64,000 nt of DNA from NCBI GenBank assembly GCA_963725175.1, contig CAVRXH010000006.1, positions 4,712,001-4,776,000 of the forward strand, given 5' to 3'. This document shows positions 1 through 10,900 of the stretch, in pieces (the first letter of the stretch is position 1; every line of letters begins with the position of its first letter). A program made the position numbers and the translations under genes. Origin of the DNA: DASUBV01 sp963725175. GTDB taxonomy: Bacteria; Actinomycetota; Actinomycetes; Streptosporangiales; Streptosporangiaceae. The notes under the pieces were generated by a model. The model did no database searches. It saw only the letters and a program-made list of their open reading frames with translations, and was not told the origin of the DNA.

Positions 1-72
1 GACGCCAAGCGGATCACGGCCGCGGGGCTGGCGCGGGTCGCCGCCGCGCTTCAGGCAGCGGGAGCGAAGTGA
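1..72 (+). CDS. C-terminal end of an upstream protein (partial)
   Basis: The window opens inside a reading frame that ends with TGA at 70–72. Only 23 residues are visible, an Ala-rich helical tail ending in QAAGAK, too little to identify the family. It stops 14 nt before the next start and probably belongs to the same operon. Confidence 0.6.
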   Translation, partial: DAKRITAAGLARVAAALQAAGAK

Positions 73-86
73 CGGGAGGACGCGAG

Positions 87-1610
87 ATGCTGAACGAGGG
101 AACGCGGACCGCTGAACTGCACCTGGCGCGCTGGGTGCTCGACCCGGACGCGAGCGACACGGACATCGTCGACGCCATGCGGCTGCCCGCGACGTTATCG
201 CTGGAGACCCTGGCGATGGACGAGGTGGCCGCCGTGGCGGGATATCACCGGCACTGGAGCGCCAACGCCGGGCTTGACACCGCCGAGCTGTTCCTGCGCA
301 ACAGCACTTGCAAGCGCGCCCTGTACCTGTCCGCGCCGATCTTCCTGCCCGACACCATCCCGGTGGCCAGGTTCGTGGCGACGCACGTCAACTCCCGGAT
401 CCACCTCTACCGCGCGCCCGAGGTCACCGACACCATCCGGCTGGAGGCGGTCTCCTCCTTCGAGCCCAACGACTTCCGGTTCAGGTACGCGCTGTCCATC
501 CAGTACGCCGCCGACTCCGTCGGCCTGGGCTGGCAGGTGATCAGGCCGGTCATCATCCTGGACCGGCGGATCATGACGGCCGTGCACGACGCGGGCGCCG
601 CCGCGCGCCAGCGGCTGGAGCGGGTGCTGGCCGCGCTGGGCAGGATCGTCCTGTTCGGCTCGCACGACTACGTGCATGCCACCGTGCTGAACTGGTTCCC
701 GCCGCTGCGCGGGCTGCCGCCCGAGTACGCCGAGATCACCTGCGAGCGGGTGCACCCGCCCGAGGTCGAGCAGTGGCACCAGGGCACCCAGGCGACGCTG
801 CCCGCCGGGCTGGTGGACGGCCGGCCGACGCCGGAGGTCGCCACCCTGGAGCTGTACTCGCTGATGGTGCACGGCGAGACCATCGCGCGGCTGTGGGAGG
901 AGGAGCCAGGGCTGCGGGCGCACGCCACCGGCCTGGTGCGCGAGTTCTGCGCCGCGCTGGACGCGCTGCTTGAGGACGGCGGGCGGCCCGGCGGGCTGAT
1001 GGGCGCCGACGCGCTGACCCGGGAGGCGGCCGACTTCTTCACCACGCTGGCGTTCTGGTTCGTCGTGTCCGCGCTGCCGATCGGCTCGCAGCGGCTGGCG
1101 CAGGTGCTGGAGAACGCGCCGCCGGCCTGCCACCGGGCCTGCGAGCGGCTGGCCCAGGTGCACGAGGGCATGTTCGACTTCGTCCAGTTCGCCGACCCGG
1201 CCGCGTTCCCCTGGCAGGGCGGCTACGTCCCGGTGCACGAGGTCGAGGCGCAGTACGCAGACGCGCTGTGCTGGCCGGCGATCCGCGGTTACCTGGACTA
1301 CTTACTGCGCCCGCGCCAGACCGGCGGGCCGGGCAGCTGGGCAGCGGCGCTCTGCGCGCCGCTGCCGGCCCGGGACTCAGGCGCGCTGCTCGGCGCGCTG
1401 GCGCGGCTGGCGGCCAGCACCAGCCAGCAGGAGTACCAGGCCGCCCTGGCCGCCCTGGCCGGCGACGGCCAGCTCGATCAGCTCCGTGCCATCGCGCTGG
1501 CCGGCGATCCGGCCGCGCCGGGGCCTGACCGGTTCGCCCGCGCCATTCTCGCCAGCTTCGTCGCGGTGACCGACGCCCTGCGCGGCCGCCGCCCGCGGGT
1601 GTCGGCATGA
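87..1610 (+). CDS. Unrecognised 507-aa protein, first complete gene of a PLP-synthase operon
   Basis: I do not recognise this family. The frame is open from a GTG at 69 that overlaps the upstream TGA. I chose ATG 87 because GGGAGGA at 74–80 sits six bases before it. The product is about 507 residues, mostly helical, with no signal peptide or membrane segment. The first third is rich in aromatic and charged residues (FEPNDFRFRYALSIQYA near residues 130–146); the rest has several hydrophobic helices such as FFTTLAFWFVVSALP. No catalytic motif stands out. Its TGA overlaps the ATG of the HprK-like gene (ATGA at 1607–1610), so the two are translationally coupled and probably act together. It could be an enzyme or scaffold of the same pathway as the downstream PLP genes, but that is inferred from context only. 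Confidence 0.75.
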   Translation: MLNEGTRTAELHLARWVLDPDASDTDIVDAMRLPATLSLETLAMDEVAAVAGYHRHWSANAGLDTAELFLRNSTCKRALYLSAPIFLPDTIPVARFVATHVNSRIHLYRAPEVTDTIRLEAVSSFEPNDFRFRYALSIQYAADSVGLGWQVIRPVIILDRRIMTAVHDAGAAARQRLERVLAALGRIVLFGSHDYVHATVLNWFPPLRGLPPEYAEITCERVHPPEVEQWHQGTQATLPAGLVDGRPTPEVATLELYSLMVHGETIARLWEEEPGLRAHATGLVREFCAALDALLEDGGRPGGLMGADALTREAADFFTTLAFWFVVSALPIGSQRLAQVLENAPPACHRACERLAQVHEGMFDFVQFADPAAFPWQGGYVPVHEVEAQYADALCWPAIRGYLDYLLRPRQTGGPGSWAAALCAPLPARDSGALLGALARLAASTSQQEYQAALAALAGDGQLDQLRAIALAGDPAAPGPDRFARAILASFVAVTDALRGRRPRVSA

Positions 1611-2923
1611 CCGCCGGATCGGCGGCGGCCGAGGCGGTCGCGGCGCTGGTCGCGGAGGCCCGGCGGCCCGCCCGTGGCGTCGCCATCGAGATCGGCGGCC
1701 AGGGCATCAGGTTCTGGTCCGACGACGAGCGCGGCATCGAGGTGGCCAGGACCATCCTGGGTCCGTACTGCGACATCACCGCCCTGGGCGGCCCGCCGGA
1801 CGGACGTCCGCAGCGTGCCGGCGGGCAGCACCCGCCGTTCCCGCCCAGGTGGACGGTGACCAGCGCCAGGGTGGACGCGCTGCCCGAGCGCATCCGGGCA
1901 CTCGCCGACCTGCTGGCCCGCTCCGGGCTGACGCCGCTCACCGTCAAGCGCTGGCCAGGCGACTTCGACGCCGCGCGGTATGACCTGCCAGGCGGCTGGT
2001 CGGTGGTCATCCACGACCGGCCGTTCACCGGACTGACCATCTTCTGCCCGGACGAGTGCGAGCTGCACTACCTGCGCGCCGATACCGCCTGGGACGCCTC
2101 GCACACCGAGCACGTGCTCAAGTACCCGCTGCGCACCACGCTGCGCCAGGCCGGGCTTGCCCAGGTGCACGCGGCCGGGTGCGTGTTCGGCGGCCGCGGC
2201 CTGCTGATCATGGGGGAGAAGGCCAGCGGCAAGTCCACGCTGCTGGCTCACCTGATGACGACCGGCGCCGACCAGGTTTCCAACGACCTGTCGTTCGTCG
2301 CCGTGGCCGCGCCTGACGGGCCGCGGATGATCGCCTTCCCGCACATCACCCGGATGGGGCCGGGGACCGTGGGCGACAACGCCGCGCTCCGCACCGGGCT
2401 GGCGGCCGAGCTGCGTACCGGCGACTACCTGCGCTCGCCGGTCTTCAACGGGGGAAAGGAGGAGTTCTACTTCCCGGTCCTTGAGCGGATCTGGGGACGC
2501 AACCCCATCGCGCGGCAGGCGCCGCTGGACGCGATCCTGTTCCCCGCCCTGGACCTGGACTGCCGGGCCGCCTCGGCTCGGCCGGTCACGGCGGCCGAGC
2601 GGGATGAGCGAGTCCGGCGGGCGCTGGTGACCGACCCGCCGCTGCCTGACTGGCTGCCGTTCCTGCCGGCCAGCGGATTCCGGGCACTCGCGGAGGCGGC
2701 GGCCGACGCGCTGCTGGCCAGCGACCCGCCCGCCTACGAGGTGCACTACGGCAGCGGCGCGAGCGACCCGGGCCGGGCGATCGCCCAGTGTCTGGGCATC
2801 GAGCGCCTGGGCATCGAGCGCCTGGGCATCGAGCGCCTGGATATCAAGCGCCCGGACATCGCGGCTGGCACCGGCCAGCCGCTTGAGCCAACGACAACCG
2901 CTGCCGCCGGCGGCGGCAGCTAA
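1607..2923 (+). CDS. HPr-kinase-like P-loop protein with tandem-repeat tail
   Basis: This is a 438-residue protein. A Walker A motif, GEKASGKSTLLAHL, lies near residues 202–215 and is followed by a segment with Asn-Asp (SNDLSF), as in HprK-like kinases found beside small biosynthetic clusters. The N-terminal 180 residues are unassigned. HPr kinase/phosphorylase itself phosphorylates a serine of the PTS carrier HPr, but stand-alone HprK-like proteins usually have unknown substrates, so a phosphotransfer role is only inferred. The C-terminus carries a pentapeptide repeat (LGIER three times, then LDIKR) encoded by 15-bp DNA repeats. ATG 1607 overlaps the upstream stop. No PTS genes are visible nearby, which argues against classical HprK function. 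Confidence 0.7.
   Translation: MTAGSAAAEAVAALVAEARRPARGVAIEIGGQGIRFWSDDERGIEVARTILGPYCDITALGGPPDGRPQRAGGQHPPFPPRWTVTSARVDALPERIRALADLLARSGLTPLTVKRWPGDFDAARYDLPGGWSVVIHDRPFTGLTIFCPDECELHYLRADTAWDASHTEHVLKYPLRTTLRQAGLAQVHAAGCVFGGRGLLIMGEKASGKSTLLAHLMTTGADQVSNDLSFVAVAAPDGPRMIAFPHITRMGPGTVGDNAALRTGLAAELRTGDYLRSPVFNGGKEEFYFPVLERIWGRNPIARQAPLDAILFPALDLDCRAASARPVTAAERDERVRRALVTDPPLPDWLPFLPASGFRALAEAAADALLASDPPAYEVHYGSGASDPGRAIAQCLGIERLGIERLGIERLDIKRPDIAAGTGQPLEPTTTAAAGGGS
2792..2851 (+). repeat. 15-bp tandem repeat within the HprK-like gene
   Basis: Three identical copies of CTGGGCATCGAGCGC (2792–2806, 2807–2821, 2822–2836) are followed by a degenerate fourth copy (2837–2851). They keep the frame and encode LGIER units. 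This looks like replication slippage in a disordered tail. Confidence 0.9.
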
Positions 2924-2948
2924 CCCCAGAACACGGACGGAGAGAAAG

Positions 2949-3869
2949 ATGACAGAGACCACGGGTAACGGCCTGGCGGCAGACGGCGGAGCGCCGCGGT
3001 ACGCGACGTTCCGGGTCAAGCGCGGCCTGGCCGACATGCTCAAGGGCGGCGTGATCATGGACGTGGTCACGCCCGACCAGGCCAAGATCGCCGAGGAGGC
3101 CGGCGCGACGGCGGTCATGGCGCTGGAGCGAGTGCCGGCCGACATCCGCCGCGATGGCGGCGTGGCCCGGATGAGCGACCCCGAGATGATCGAGGGCATC
3201 AAGAGCTGCGTCACGATCCCGGTCATGGCCAAGTGCCGGATCGGGCACTTCGCCGAGGCGCAGGTGCTCCAGGAGCTGCAGGTCGACTTCATCGACGAGA
3301 GCGAGGTGCTGACCCCGGCGGACGAGGCGCACCACGTCGACAAGTGGCTGTTCAACGTGCCGTTCGTCTGCGGCGCGACCAACCTGGGCGAGGCGCTGCG
3401 CCGGATCAGCGAGGGTGCCGCGATGATCCGCTCCAAGGGCGAGGCGGGCACCGGCAACATCGTGGAGGCGGTCAGGCACCTGCGCTCGATCCTCGGCGAC
3501 ATCCGCAAGATCGGCCAGGCGGACTCGGCCGAGCTGTACGACTGGGCCAAGCAGCTCCGCGCGCCGGTTGACCTGGTCCGCGAGATCGCCGAGGCCGGTC
3601 ACCTGCCGGTGCCGCTGTTCTGCGCGGGCGGCATCGCCACCCCCGCCGACGCCAGCCTGGTGCTCCAGCTCGGCGCCGAGGCGGTCTTCGTCGGCTCGGG
3701 CATCTTCAAGAGCCAGAGCCCCGAGGTCCGCGCCCGTGCCATCGTTGAGGCGTCGACGCACTTCGCCAACGCCGGCAAGGTGGCGGAGGTCAGCCGGGGC
3801 CTGGGCGAGGCCATGCCGGGCCTGGAGATGGCCGCGGTTGAGACCAGGCTCGCGGACCGGGGATGGTGA
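2949..3869 (+). CDS. pdxS: Pyridoxal 5'-phosphate synthase, lyase subunit PdxS
   Basis: PdxS makes PLP from ribose 5-phosphate, glyceraldehyde 3-phosphate and ammonia supplied by PdxT, in a cytosolic 12:12 complex. The 306-residue protein matches the family along its length: RVKRGLADMLKGGVIMDVV at the start, the first active-site lysine region MAKCRIGHFAEAQ, the second lysine region IRSKGEAGTGNIVEAV, and the phosphate-binding FCAGGIATPADASL and GAEAVFVGSGIFKS near the end. I chose ATG 2949, which has GGAGAGAAAG just upstream (2940–2949 region); the frame is open further 5'. It is followed directly by pdxT. In many actinobacteria pdxS-pdxT sit with yebC-ruvC; here they lie inside an unrelated operon. 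Confidence 0.97.
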   Translation: MTETTGNGLAADGGAPRYATFRVKRGLADMLKGGVIMDVVTPDQAKIAEEAGATAVMALERVPADIRRDGGVARMSDPEMIEGIKSCVTIPVMAKCRIGHFAEAQVLQELQVDFIDESEVLTPADEAHHVDKWLFNVPFVCGATNLGEALRRISEGAAMIRSKGEAGTGNIVEAVRHLRSILGDIRKIGQADSAELYDWAKQLRAPVDLVREIAEAGHLPVPLFCAGGIATPADASLVLQLGAEAVFVGSGIFKSQSPEVRARAIVEASTHFANAGKVAEVSRGLGEAMPGLEMAAVETRLADRGW

Positions 3870-4546
3870 CACCTACCGGCTGGCCAGAACTGCCCGGCGG
3901 GCACGGCGGCGTGCGCGCGCGGATTGGCGTCCTGTCTGTGCAGGGCGCCTACGCCGCGCACGCCGCCGTGCTCGCGGCCATGGGCGCGGTGCCCGTGGCC
4001 GTGCTGGAGCCCGGTGACCTGGACGGGCTTGACGGCCTGGTGCTGCCGGGCGGCGAGTCCACCACCATGGCCCTGCTGCTGCGCTCGGGCGGGCTGTGGG
4101 ACGCGCTGGCCGTCTTCCTGGCCACCGGCCTGCCGGTGCTGGGCACCTGCGCCGGGGCGATCCTGGTCGCCAGGGAGATCCTGGACGGCCGGGCGGGCCA
4201 GCAGTCGCTGGGCGGCGCGGACATCGCGGTGCGGCGCAACGGGTTCGGGCGCCAGGTGGAGAGCTTCGAGACCGACCTGGCCTGGCCGGACGGCCCGGCG
4301 CTGCCCGCGGTCTTCATCCGCGCGCCGGTCATCGAGCGGACTGGCCCAGGCGTGCAGGTGCTGGCCAGGCTCGGTGAGTCGCACGGGCACTCGCCGGTGC
4401 TGTGCCGCGACGGGCACATCGTGATCGCCACCTTCCATCCCGAGCTGACCGGGGACCAGCGGGTGCACGAGCTGGCGTTCGGCGCGGTGCTGCGTCAGGC
4501 CGGCCGGCCGGCGCTGGCGTCCCAGGCATCCCCCGGCGGCGACTAG
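3863..4546 (+). CDS. pdxT: Pyridoxal 5'-phosphate synthase, glutaminase subunit PdxT
   Basis: PdxT is the class I glutamine amidotransferase that feeds ammonia to PdxS. Motifs seen: IGVLSVQGAYAAH at the N-terminus, the oxyanion strand LPGGEST, the nucleophile loop GTCAGAILVA (Cys near residue 95), and the His-Glu part of the triad in TFHPEL near residue 191. ATG 3863 overlaps the pdxS stop and gives 227 residues. The family normally begins a few residues before IGVL, so GTG 3911 (211 residues) is an equally good start. All triad residues are present, so the subunit should be active. Confidence 0.96.
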   Translation: MVTPTGWPELPGGHGGVRARIGVLSVQGAYAAHAAVLAAMGAVPVAVLEPGDLDGLDGLVLPGGESTTMALLLRSGGLWDALAVFLATGLPVLGTCAGAILVAREILDGRAGQQSLGGADIAVRRNGFGRQVESFETDLAWPDGPALPAVFIRAPVIERTGPGVQVLARLGESHGHSPVLCRDGHIVIATFHPELTGDQRVHELAFGAVLRQAGRPALASQASPGGD

Positions 4547-4550
4547 CGGC

Positions 4551-5816
<1,266 letters not shown>

Positions 5817-5844
5817 CGGTGCCGGACTGCGGGAGGATAAGGGG

Positions 5845-6633
5845 ATGGAAGACCGATTCGCCGGCTGCCTGGCGGAACTGGAGCACCGGGCGCTGCTGCC
5901 GCAGCCGTGCCTGTCCGCGTTCATCGTGGGCTCGGTTACCCGCGGCTGGGACAACGGCGCCAGCGACTACGACATCAACCTGATCTGCGAGCAGCCCTGG
6001 CGGGCGGAGGAGGGGATGGTGGGGCTGATCGGGCTTGACCCGCCAACTCTGCCCGTCGCGATCCTGCACGTGGACGGCCGCCGCTGGGAGGTGAAGTACT
6101 GGCTGGACACTCAGGTCAGCCAGCTGCTAGCCAAGGTCACCTGGGCGGCGTTCGAGGGCGCGCGGCTGGCCGGCCAGACGCTCACCGACAGCGAGGAAGT
6201 GTTCCTGGAGCGGCTGTTCACCTGTGTCCCGCTGGCCGGCGAGGACTGGGTGGCGAAGCGGCGGGCGGAGATAGCCGACTCGGCGTTCGGCGCCCTCGTG
6301 GTTACCCGAACGCTGGCCAGGGCCGACTCGTTCATCGAGGACGCCATCGGCCAGCTCGGTGCCCGTGACCTGGAAAGCGCGGTGATCTCGGTGAAGATGG
6401 CCTTCTCGCACCTGGTGGACGCGCTGCTGGAGAGCGTCGGCGAGTACGGGTTCTACACGCCCAAGTGGCGGGCGCGCCGGATGCGCGCGGCGACTCCCGG
6501 CGCGATCACGTTCGAGGACTACTGGGCCATCGAGACGATGCGCGGCTACGACCCAGCCGACCCCGGCGCCTGGGTGTCGAGTGTCATCAGGACATGCAAG
6601 GGGCTGTCGATGAAGATAGAGGTGCCGGGCTGA
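5845..6633 (+). CDS. Nucleotidyltransferase-fold protein (MNT/Pol-beta-like)
   Basis: This is a 262-residue protein. An N-terminal nucleotidyltransferase signature is clear: FIVGSVTRGWDNGASDYDIN (residues about 26–45), with the GS…G turn and the paired acidic DYD metal ligands. The C-terminal half is helical and resembles the substrate-binding part of aminoglycoside-type nucleotidyltransferases, with no close match that I recognise. GGGAGGATAAGGGG lies directly before ATG 5845, a strong ribosome site. It follows the aminotransferase by 28 nt and is presumably in the same operon. It may nucleotidylate a small molecule made by the cluster; this is inference. Confidence 0.75.
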   Translation: MEDRFAGCLAELEHRALLPQPCLSAFIVGSVTRGWDNGASDYDINLICEQPWRAEEGMVGLIGLDPPTLPVAILHVDGRRWEVKYWLDTQVSQLLAKVTWAAFEGARLAGQTLTDSEEVFLERLFTCVPLAGEDWVAKRRAEIADSAFGALVVTRTLARADSFIEDAIGQLGARDLESAVISVKMAFSHLVDALLESVGEYGFYTPKWRARRMRAATPGAITFEDYWAIETMRGYDPADPGAWVSSVIRTCKGLSMKIEVPG

Positions 6634-6694
6634 CCGATCACCTGCGTCCCGGCCCGGAGGTGCCGCGGGCACTGCGAGAGGAAGGCGGGCGCTG

Positions 6695-7572
6695 ATGACA
6701 AAGGTCGCCGTGATCGGCCTGGGCGGGATGGGCAGCCGGATGGCCGCCCGGCTGCTGGCCGCCGGGCACGAGGTGATCGTCTGGAACCGGTCACCGGGTC
6801 CGCTGGCGGCGCTGGCGAAGGCCGGCGCCCGGCAGGCCGCCTCGCCCGCTGACGCCGCGCGCCAGGCCGAGGTGCTGCTCACCATGGTCGCCGACCCCGA
6901 TGCGCTGCGCGCCGTCACCGAGGGCGGCGAGGGCGTCGCCGCCGGGGCGCACAGCGGGCTCACGGTCGCGGAGATGTCCACCGTGGGTCCCGACGCCGTG
7001 CGGCGGCTCAGGTCGGTGCTGCCGGCGCAGGCCGGCCTGGTCGACGCTCCGGTGCTGGGCAGCCACGCCGAGGTCGACGGCGGCAAGCTCGTCGTGCTGG
7101 CCGGCGGGCCGAGCGCGACCGGGATCGGGTCGCGCAAGTGCTCGGCCTCTTCGGCACCGTCATCCCCGTGGGCGAGCTCGGCTGCGGCGCGGCGGCCAAG
7201 CTGGTCGCCAACGCGGCGGTGATCGACACCATCGGCGCGCTCGGCGAGGCCCTCGCGCTTGGCCAGGCTCTGGGCCTGTCTATCGAGGCCGTCTACCAGG
7301 TACTGGCCCCCACACCGCTCGGGGCGCAGGCCGAGCGGCGCAAGCCGGCCCTGGAATCCGGCGACTACCCGGCGCGCTTCCCGCTGGCGCTGGCCAGCAA
7401 GGACGCGGTGCTGATCGCCGAGGCCGCCGAGCGGGCCGGCATTGACCTGCCGATCACCGCCGCCGCCGGGTCCTGGCTGGCCGCCGCCGAGCAGGCTGGC
7501 GCGGGCGGTCTTGACTACGTGGCCGTGCTGGAGACGATCCGCCGCGGCCCGGCTGCCGCGCGCCGCGCCTAG
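6695..7572 (+). CDS. NAD(P)-dependent beta-hydroxyacid dehydrogenase (frame broken near 7120)
   Basis: This gene belongs to the 3-hydroxyisobutyrate/6-phosphogluconate dehydrogenase superfamily. The N-terminus has the Rossmann motif VAVIGLGGMGSRMAARLL. The second part has the catalytic-lysine helix GCGAAAKLVANA and the C-terminal helical domain. The two parts are in different frames: the first runs into GIGSRKCSASS, while the second resumes as VAQVLGLFGTVIPVGELG. Adding one base between 7120 and 7121 (ACC TGG GAT) restores a continuous protein of about 292 residues, so one base appears to be missing. ATG 6695 has GAGGAAGG upstream. This is the last gene of the operon. The substrate is unknown; neighbours suggest a small amino- or hydroxy-acid. 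Confidence 0.85.
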
Positions 7573-7581
7573 AAGACTGAG
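7569..7581 (+). repeat. 13-bp direct repeat, left copy
   Basis: CTAGAAGACTGAG occurs here and again at 11120–11132. Both copies contain the TAG stop of the preceding gene (the dehydrogenase here, the DUF222 gene at the other copy). The pair brackets the DUF222/HNH gene, as a target-site duplication or recombination footprint would. Confidence 0.7.
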
Positions 7582-7912
7582 TCCGGTTGGGCGTGAGTGC
7601 TGTCGCTGTCTCCCACGGCAGGGCCGTGGGCGCCGTGGACCATCTCTGTTACTAGTTAACCCCGGCGCCGTGATCGGCTGCCTGACAGTCGCCCGACACT
7701 TGCTGGGCGGCTCCGGTGAGCTGCACGGGATCCGGTGTGCGGGCGAGCCTGGCCTGGGCGTTCTCGCGGCTGCCGGGCTAGTCCGGGTCCGGCAGCGGGT
7801 CGCTCCGCCGCAGTGATATCGAACCTACTGTCGATCTATGGGCCAGAATGTCAGACCCTCTCGATACTGTTAGCCATAGCAGGAAATGGCCGCAGGGCGG
7901 GAGGTGACTCAG
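7573..7912. other. Gene-free stretch before the DUF222/HNH gene
   Basis: This 340-bp stretch has no convincing gene. It holds the left inverted end (7577–7597), a perfect 7-bp stem at 7612–7618/7624–7630 (CCCACGG, loop CAGGG, CCGTGGG) without a U-run, and TCGAACCTACTGTCGA at 7819–7834. The last is a degraded match to the actinobacterial LexA-type box TCGAAC-N4-GTTCGA. Its role is unproven. Confidence 0.5.
7577..7597 (+). repeat. Left inverted end of the DUF222/HNH element
   Basis: The 21-bp sequence starting CTGAGTCCGGTTGGGCG matches the reverse complement of 11211–11231 at 19 of 21 positions. The pair lies just outside the DUF222 gene in the gap between two convergent genes. Confidence 0.65.
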
Positions 7913-10900
7913 GTGTCAGACGATCAGCCGCAGCAGCCAGCGAACGAGGAACGGCCAGCGGAAGACTCGCCGCAGCCCGCAGGCGAGCAGCCACGGCAGG
8001 CAGGCGGCACGGTCACGCCCGGTGCCTGCGGTCCCGCCGAAGCGCCGTTGCCCGGCGATGCGCTGCCCGGCGGGCCCGACGGGCTCGATGACGATGACGA
8101 GGACGGGCTGAGCGGGCTGGTCTTGGTGCCGGGTAGCGGGCCGGTTCCGGCGGAGCGGGTGCTGCTGCCCGAGCCCGCTGGCGGTGCTGGCGGCGTGGGT
8201 GGGGGGTTGTGCTGGTCGTTTGGCGTGGACCTGGATGCGATCCTGGCTGCGGCGGCTAAGGGCACGCCCGGCCCCGGCAGCCAGGGCACGCTCGCCGGGC
8301 TGGCTGGGTCGGCCGGCAGCGACCCGGGCGGCGAGGACCCGGATCCCGCTAGTCCTGGCGGTGTGCTGCTTCCTGACGAGGGCGGGTCACCGGTGGATGT
8401 GGTGGTGGAGTACCTGCCGGGCAGTGCGGGCCTGGCGGCGTGGCTGGACCAGCGTGACCTATCTGAGGCTAGTGACTTTGACCTGCCGGCGGTGGCGGCG
8501 GGGTGGCGGCGGGTCGCGGCGTGGGCGCAGGCCCGGGAGTTCGCCGCGATCGCCCAGATCGCCGCGCGGTCGGCTGCCCGGAATGACAAGGCCGGGCTGG
8601 AGGAAGACGGCCGGCCCGCGGCGGTCACGCCGGATGCTGCGGCGCAGGTGGGCCTCGCCCTGGCTCTCTCGCCCGGCACTGCCGAGTGGTGGACGGGCCA
8701 GGCGGTGACCCTGACGTGGCGGCTGCCGGGTACCGGCGCGGCGCTGGCGGCGGGGGAGATTGATGCTTACCGGGCGCGGCTGATCACCGAGGCGACCTGC
8801 CTGCTGGAGGAGGACACTGCCCGCCGTGTCGAGGATGACGTCTTGCCCGGTGCGGGGGAGCTGACCTATGCCCAGCTCCGCGCCCGGCTGCGCAGGGCGG
8901 TGATCGTCGCGGACCCGCAGGGCGCCGAGGACCGCCGCAAGGCGGCGGAGCGGCGGGCGCGGGTCAGCCTGTACCCCGACGACGACGGCACCGCGACGCT
9001 GACCGGGACCAGTCTCCCGGCCCCGCACGCGGCGGCGGCCATGGCCCGGATCACCGCCCTCGCCCGCGCCCTCAAAGCCTCCGGAGCCGGCGGCGGCACC
9101 GACCTGCTCCGCGCCCACATCTACCTCGGACTCCTCCTCGGCACCCTCCCCCCGATACCCCCGCCAGCAGACACCGGACAGCCCGACGAACCAACCGACG
9201 ACGATCCGCCAACCGACGACGATCCGCCAGACGGCGGCGGCCCTGGTGGCGCTTCAGGCGACGGTCATCCCGGCGGCCCGGCACCTGGCCACGGCCGGCC
9301 TGCCGACCCATCCGGCGACGGCCGCCGCCCCGCGCCGCCGCGCGACCGCCAGCCGCCACGACGACAGTCGCCTGTCGGGCCGCCGCCGCACCGCGACCAG
9401 TCACCCCGCAGCCCGGCACCCCGCCGGGACGAGGCCGTCGGCCAGACGGTCGGCGGCCCGCCACCCGATGCCCCGTCGGCCAGCCGCCCGCGCGGCGACG
9501 ACAAGGCCCGGGCCCCGGACCCCGCGTCGCCTGGCATCCGCTCGCCCCGCGCCCACCCACCGAAGCCGGAACGGCGAGGCTGGGGGCCGCCTTCGGGGTC
9601 TCCCGATCCGGGCCCGCCGGCCTCTGCGCCAAGACCACCAGGCGCCGATCCGCCAGGTCCCCGGCCACCGGATCCCCGGCCAAGCGGTCCTCACCCACCG
9701 GTACCCGAACCGCCCGCGGCCGTGCCGCCGGGGACCAGCCCGGCACCCGCCACCTCACCCGGTGACTCTGCGCCGCCCGGCAGCACCCTGCCCGGCCCCG
9801 GCACGCCCAGCGCAACCTCGGCCGGTTCCGGCACGCCCGTCGGCAGCCTGCCCGGTGACGACGGCAGCGCGCCTGATCCCTGGCCCGAAGTGCCGCCGCT
9901 CACCGACGCCGACGCACCCGGCCCGGACGACGGATACGCCGACCCGCCACCCGAGCCCTGCGACGACGACCGGCTCCGCTACGGCGAGGACCCCCTCGAC
10001 CTGCCCGACACCGGCCCAATACCCGTCTGGCCGCCGATCCCCGGCACCACCGGCACCCGCCCGCTCACCGTGACCAATGCCAGCAGTGGCGGCCGGACTG
10101 CGCGCGGTACCACCGGCACGGCCGAGGCCAGCACGGCCAACGGCGGAGGCGAGGCCCGCGTGCCCGGCAGAGCCGGCGGGAACGACGGCGCGGGCAGGAC
10201 CGGCAGCACGGGCAGGACCGGCAGCAGGAGCAGGACCGGCAGCGTCGGTGGGAGGGACAGCGGCGGTGGGAAGGACAGCGCGGGCAGGACCGGCGCGCCC
10301 GGTTTCGCGGCCGGGGACGGAGCGACCCGCAGCCCCGCGAGCACCGCGCGGCCGGGGGCCGGGATGCTGGACCTGACCCTGTCCTGGGCCACTTTCACCG
10401 GGTCCTCAGCGCCGGGGACCCTGGGCCGGATCGGGCCGGTCACCGCTACCCAGGCCCGCGCCATCGCCGCCGCAGCCACCATGGCGCCCGGTACCCGGTG
10501 GCGGGTCATCCTCACCGACCACCACGGCCACGCCATCAAAACCGCCACCGTGACCCGGCGCCTGGCACCCGCCACCCCGGACGGGACAGCCAGCAGCCAC
10601 CGAGCCAGCGGCCCGATGCTGTCGCTGGCCGGGTCGGCCGCCAGCCTCACCGGCCGCGTGTCGGTCACCCTCCCGGTCACCGCCCTGGACCAGCTCAGCG
10701 CCGCCGAGCTGCACCGGGACCAGCGCTCGCGCCGCGATCCTCCGCACCGCCGCGCGCGCCGCCGCCAAGATCCGCCGGCAGGCCACCGCCGACCAGGAAA
10801 CAGACTCCGGCTGCGCGCACACCACGGCATCGGCGGCTTACCGCCCGCCGCCGACGATCCGTGACTTCATCGAGGCCAGGGACCAGACCTGCCGGTTCCC

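Noticed and set aside
195..1238. Long antisense open frame opposite the first gene, and many similar frames elsewhere
   Set aside because: Arg/Gly/Pro-rich translations without motifs, typical of GC-rich shadow frames; the sense genes have better starts and family matches.
6634..6694. Short leader peptide before the dehydrogenase
   Set aside because: A frame of about 21 codons exists but lacks a clear start and ribosome site; treated as intergenic.
7819..7834. LexA box before the DUF222 gene
   Set aside because: Only the left half matches well; the right half (CTGTCGA) departs from GTTCGA, so it is mentioned but not called as a site.
8100..9240. Independent secreted Pro-rich protein within the DUF222 gene
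   Set aside because: The frame is continuous with the DUF222 domain and has no separate start or signal peptide.
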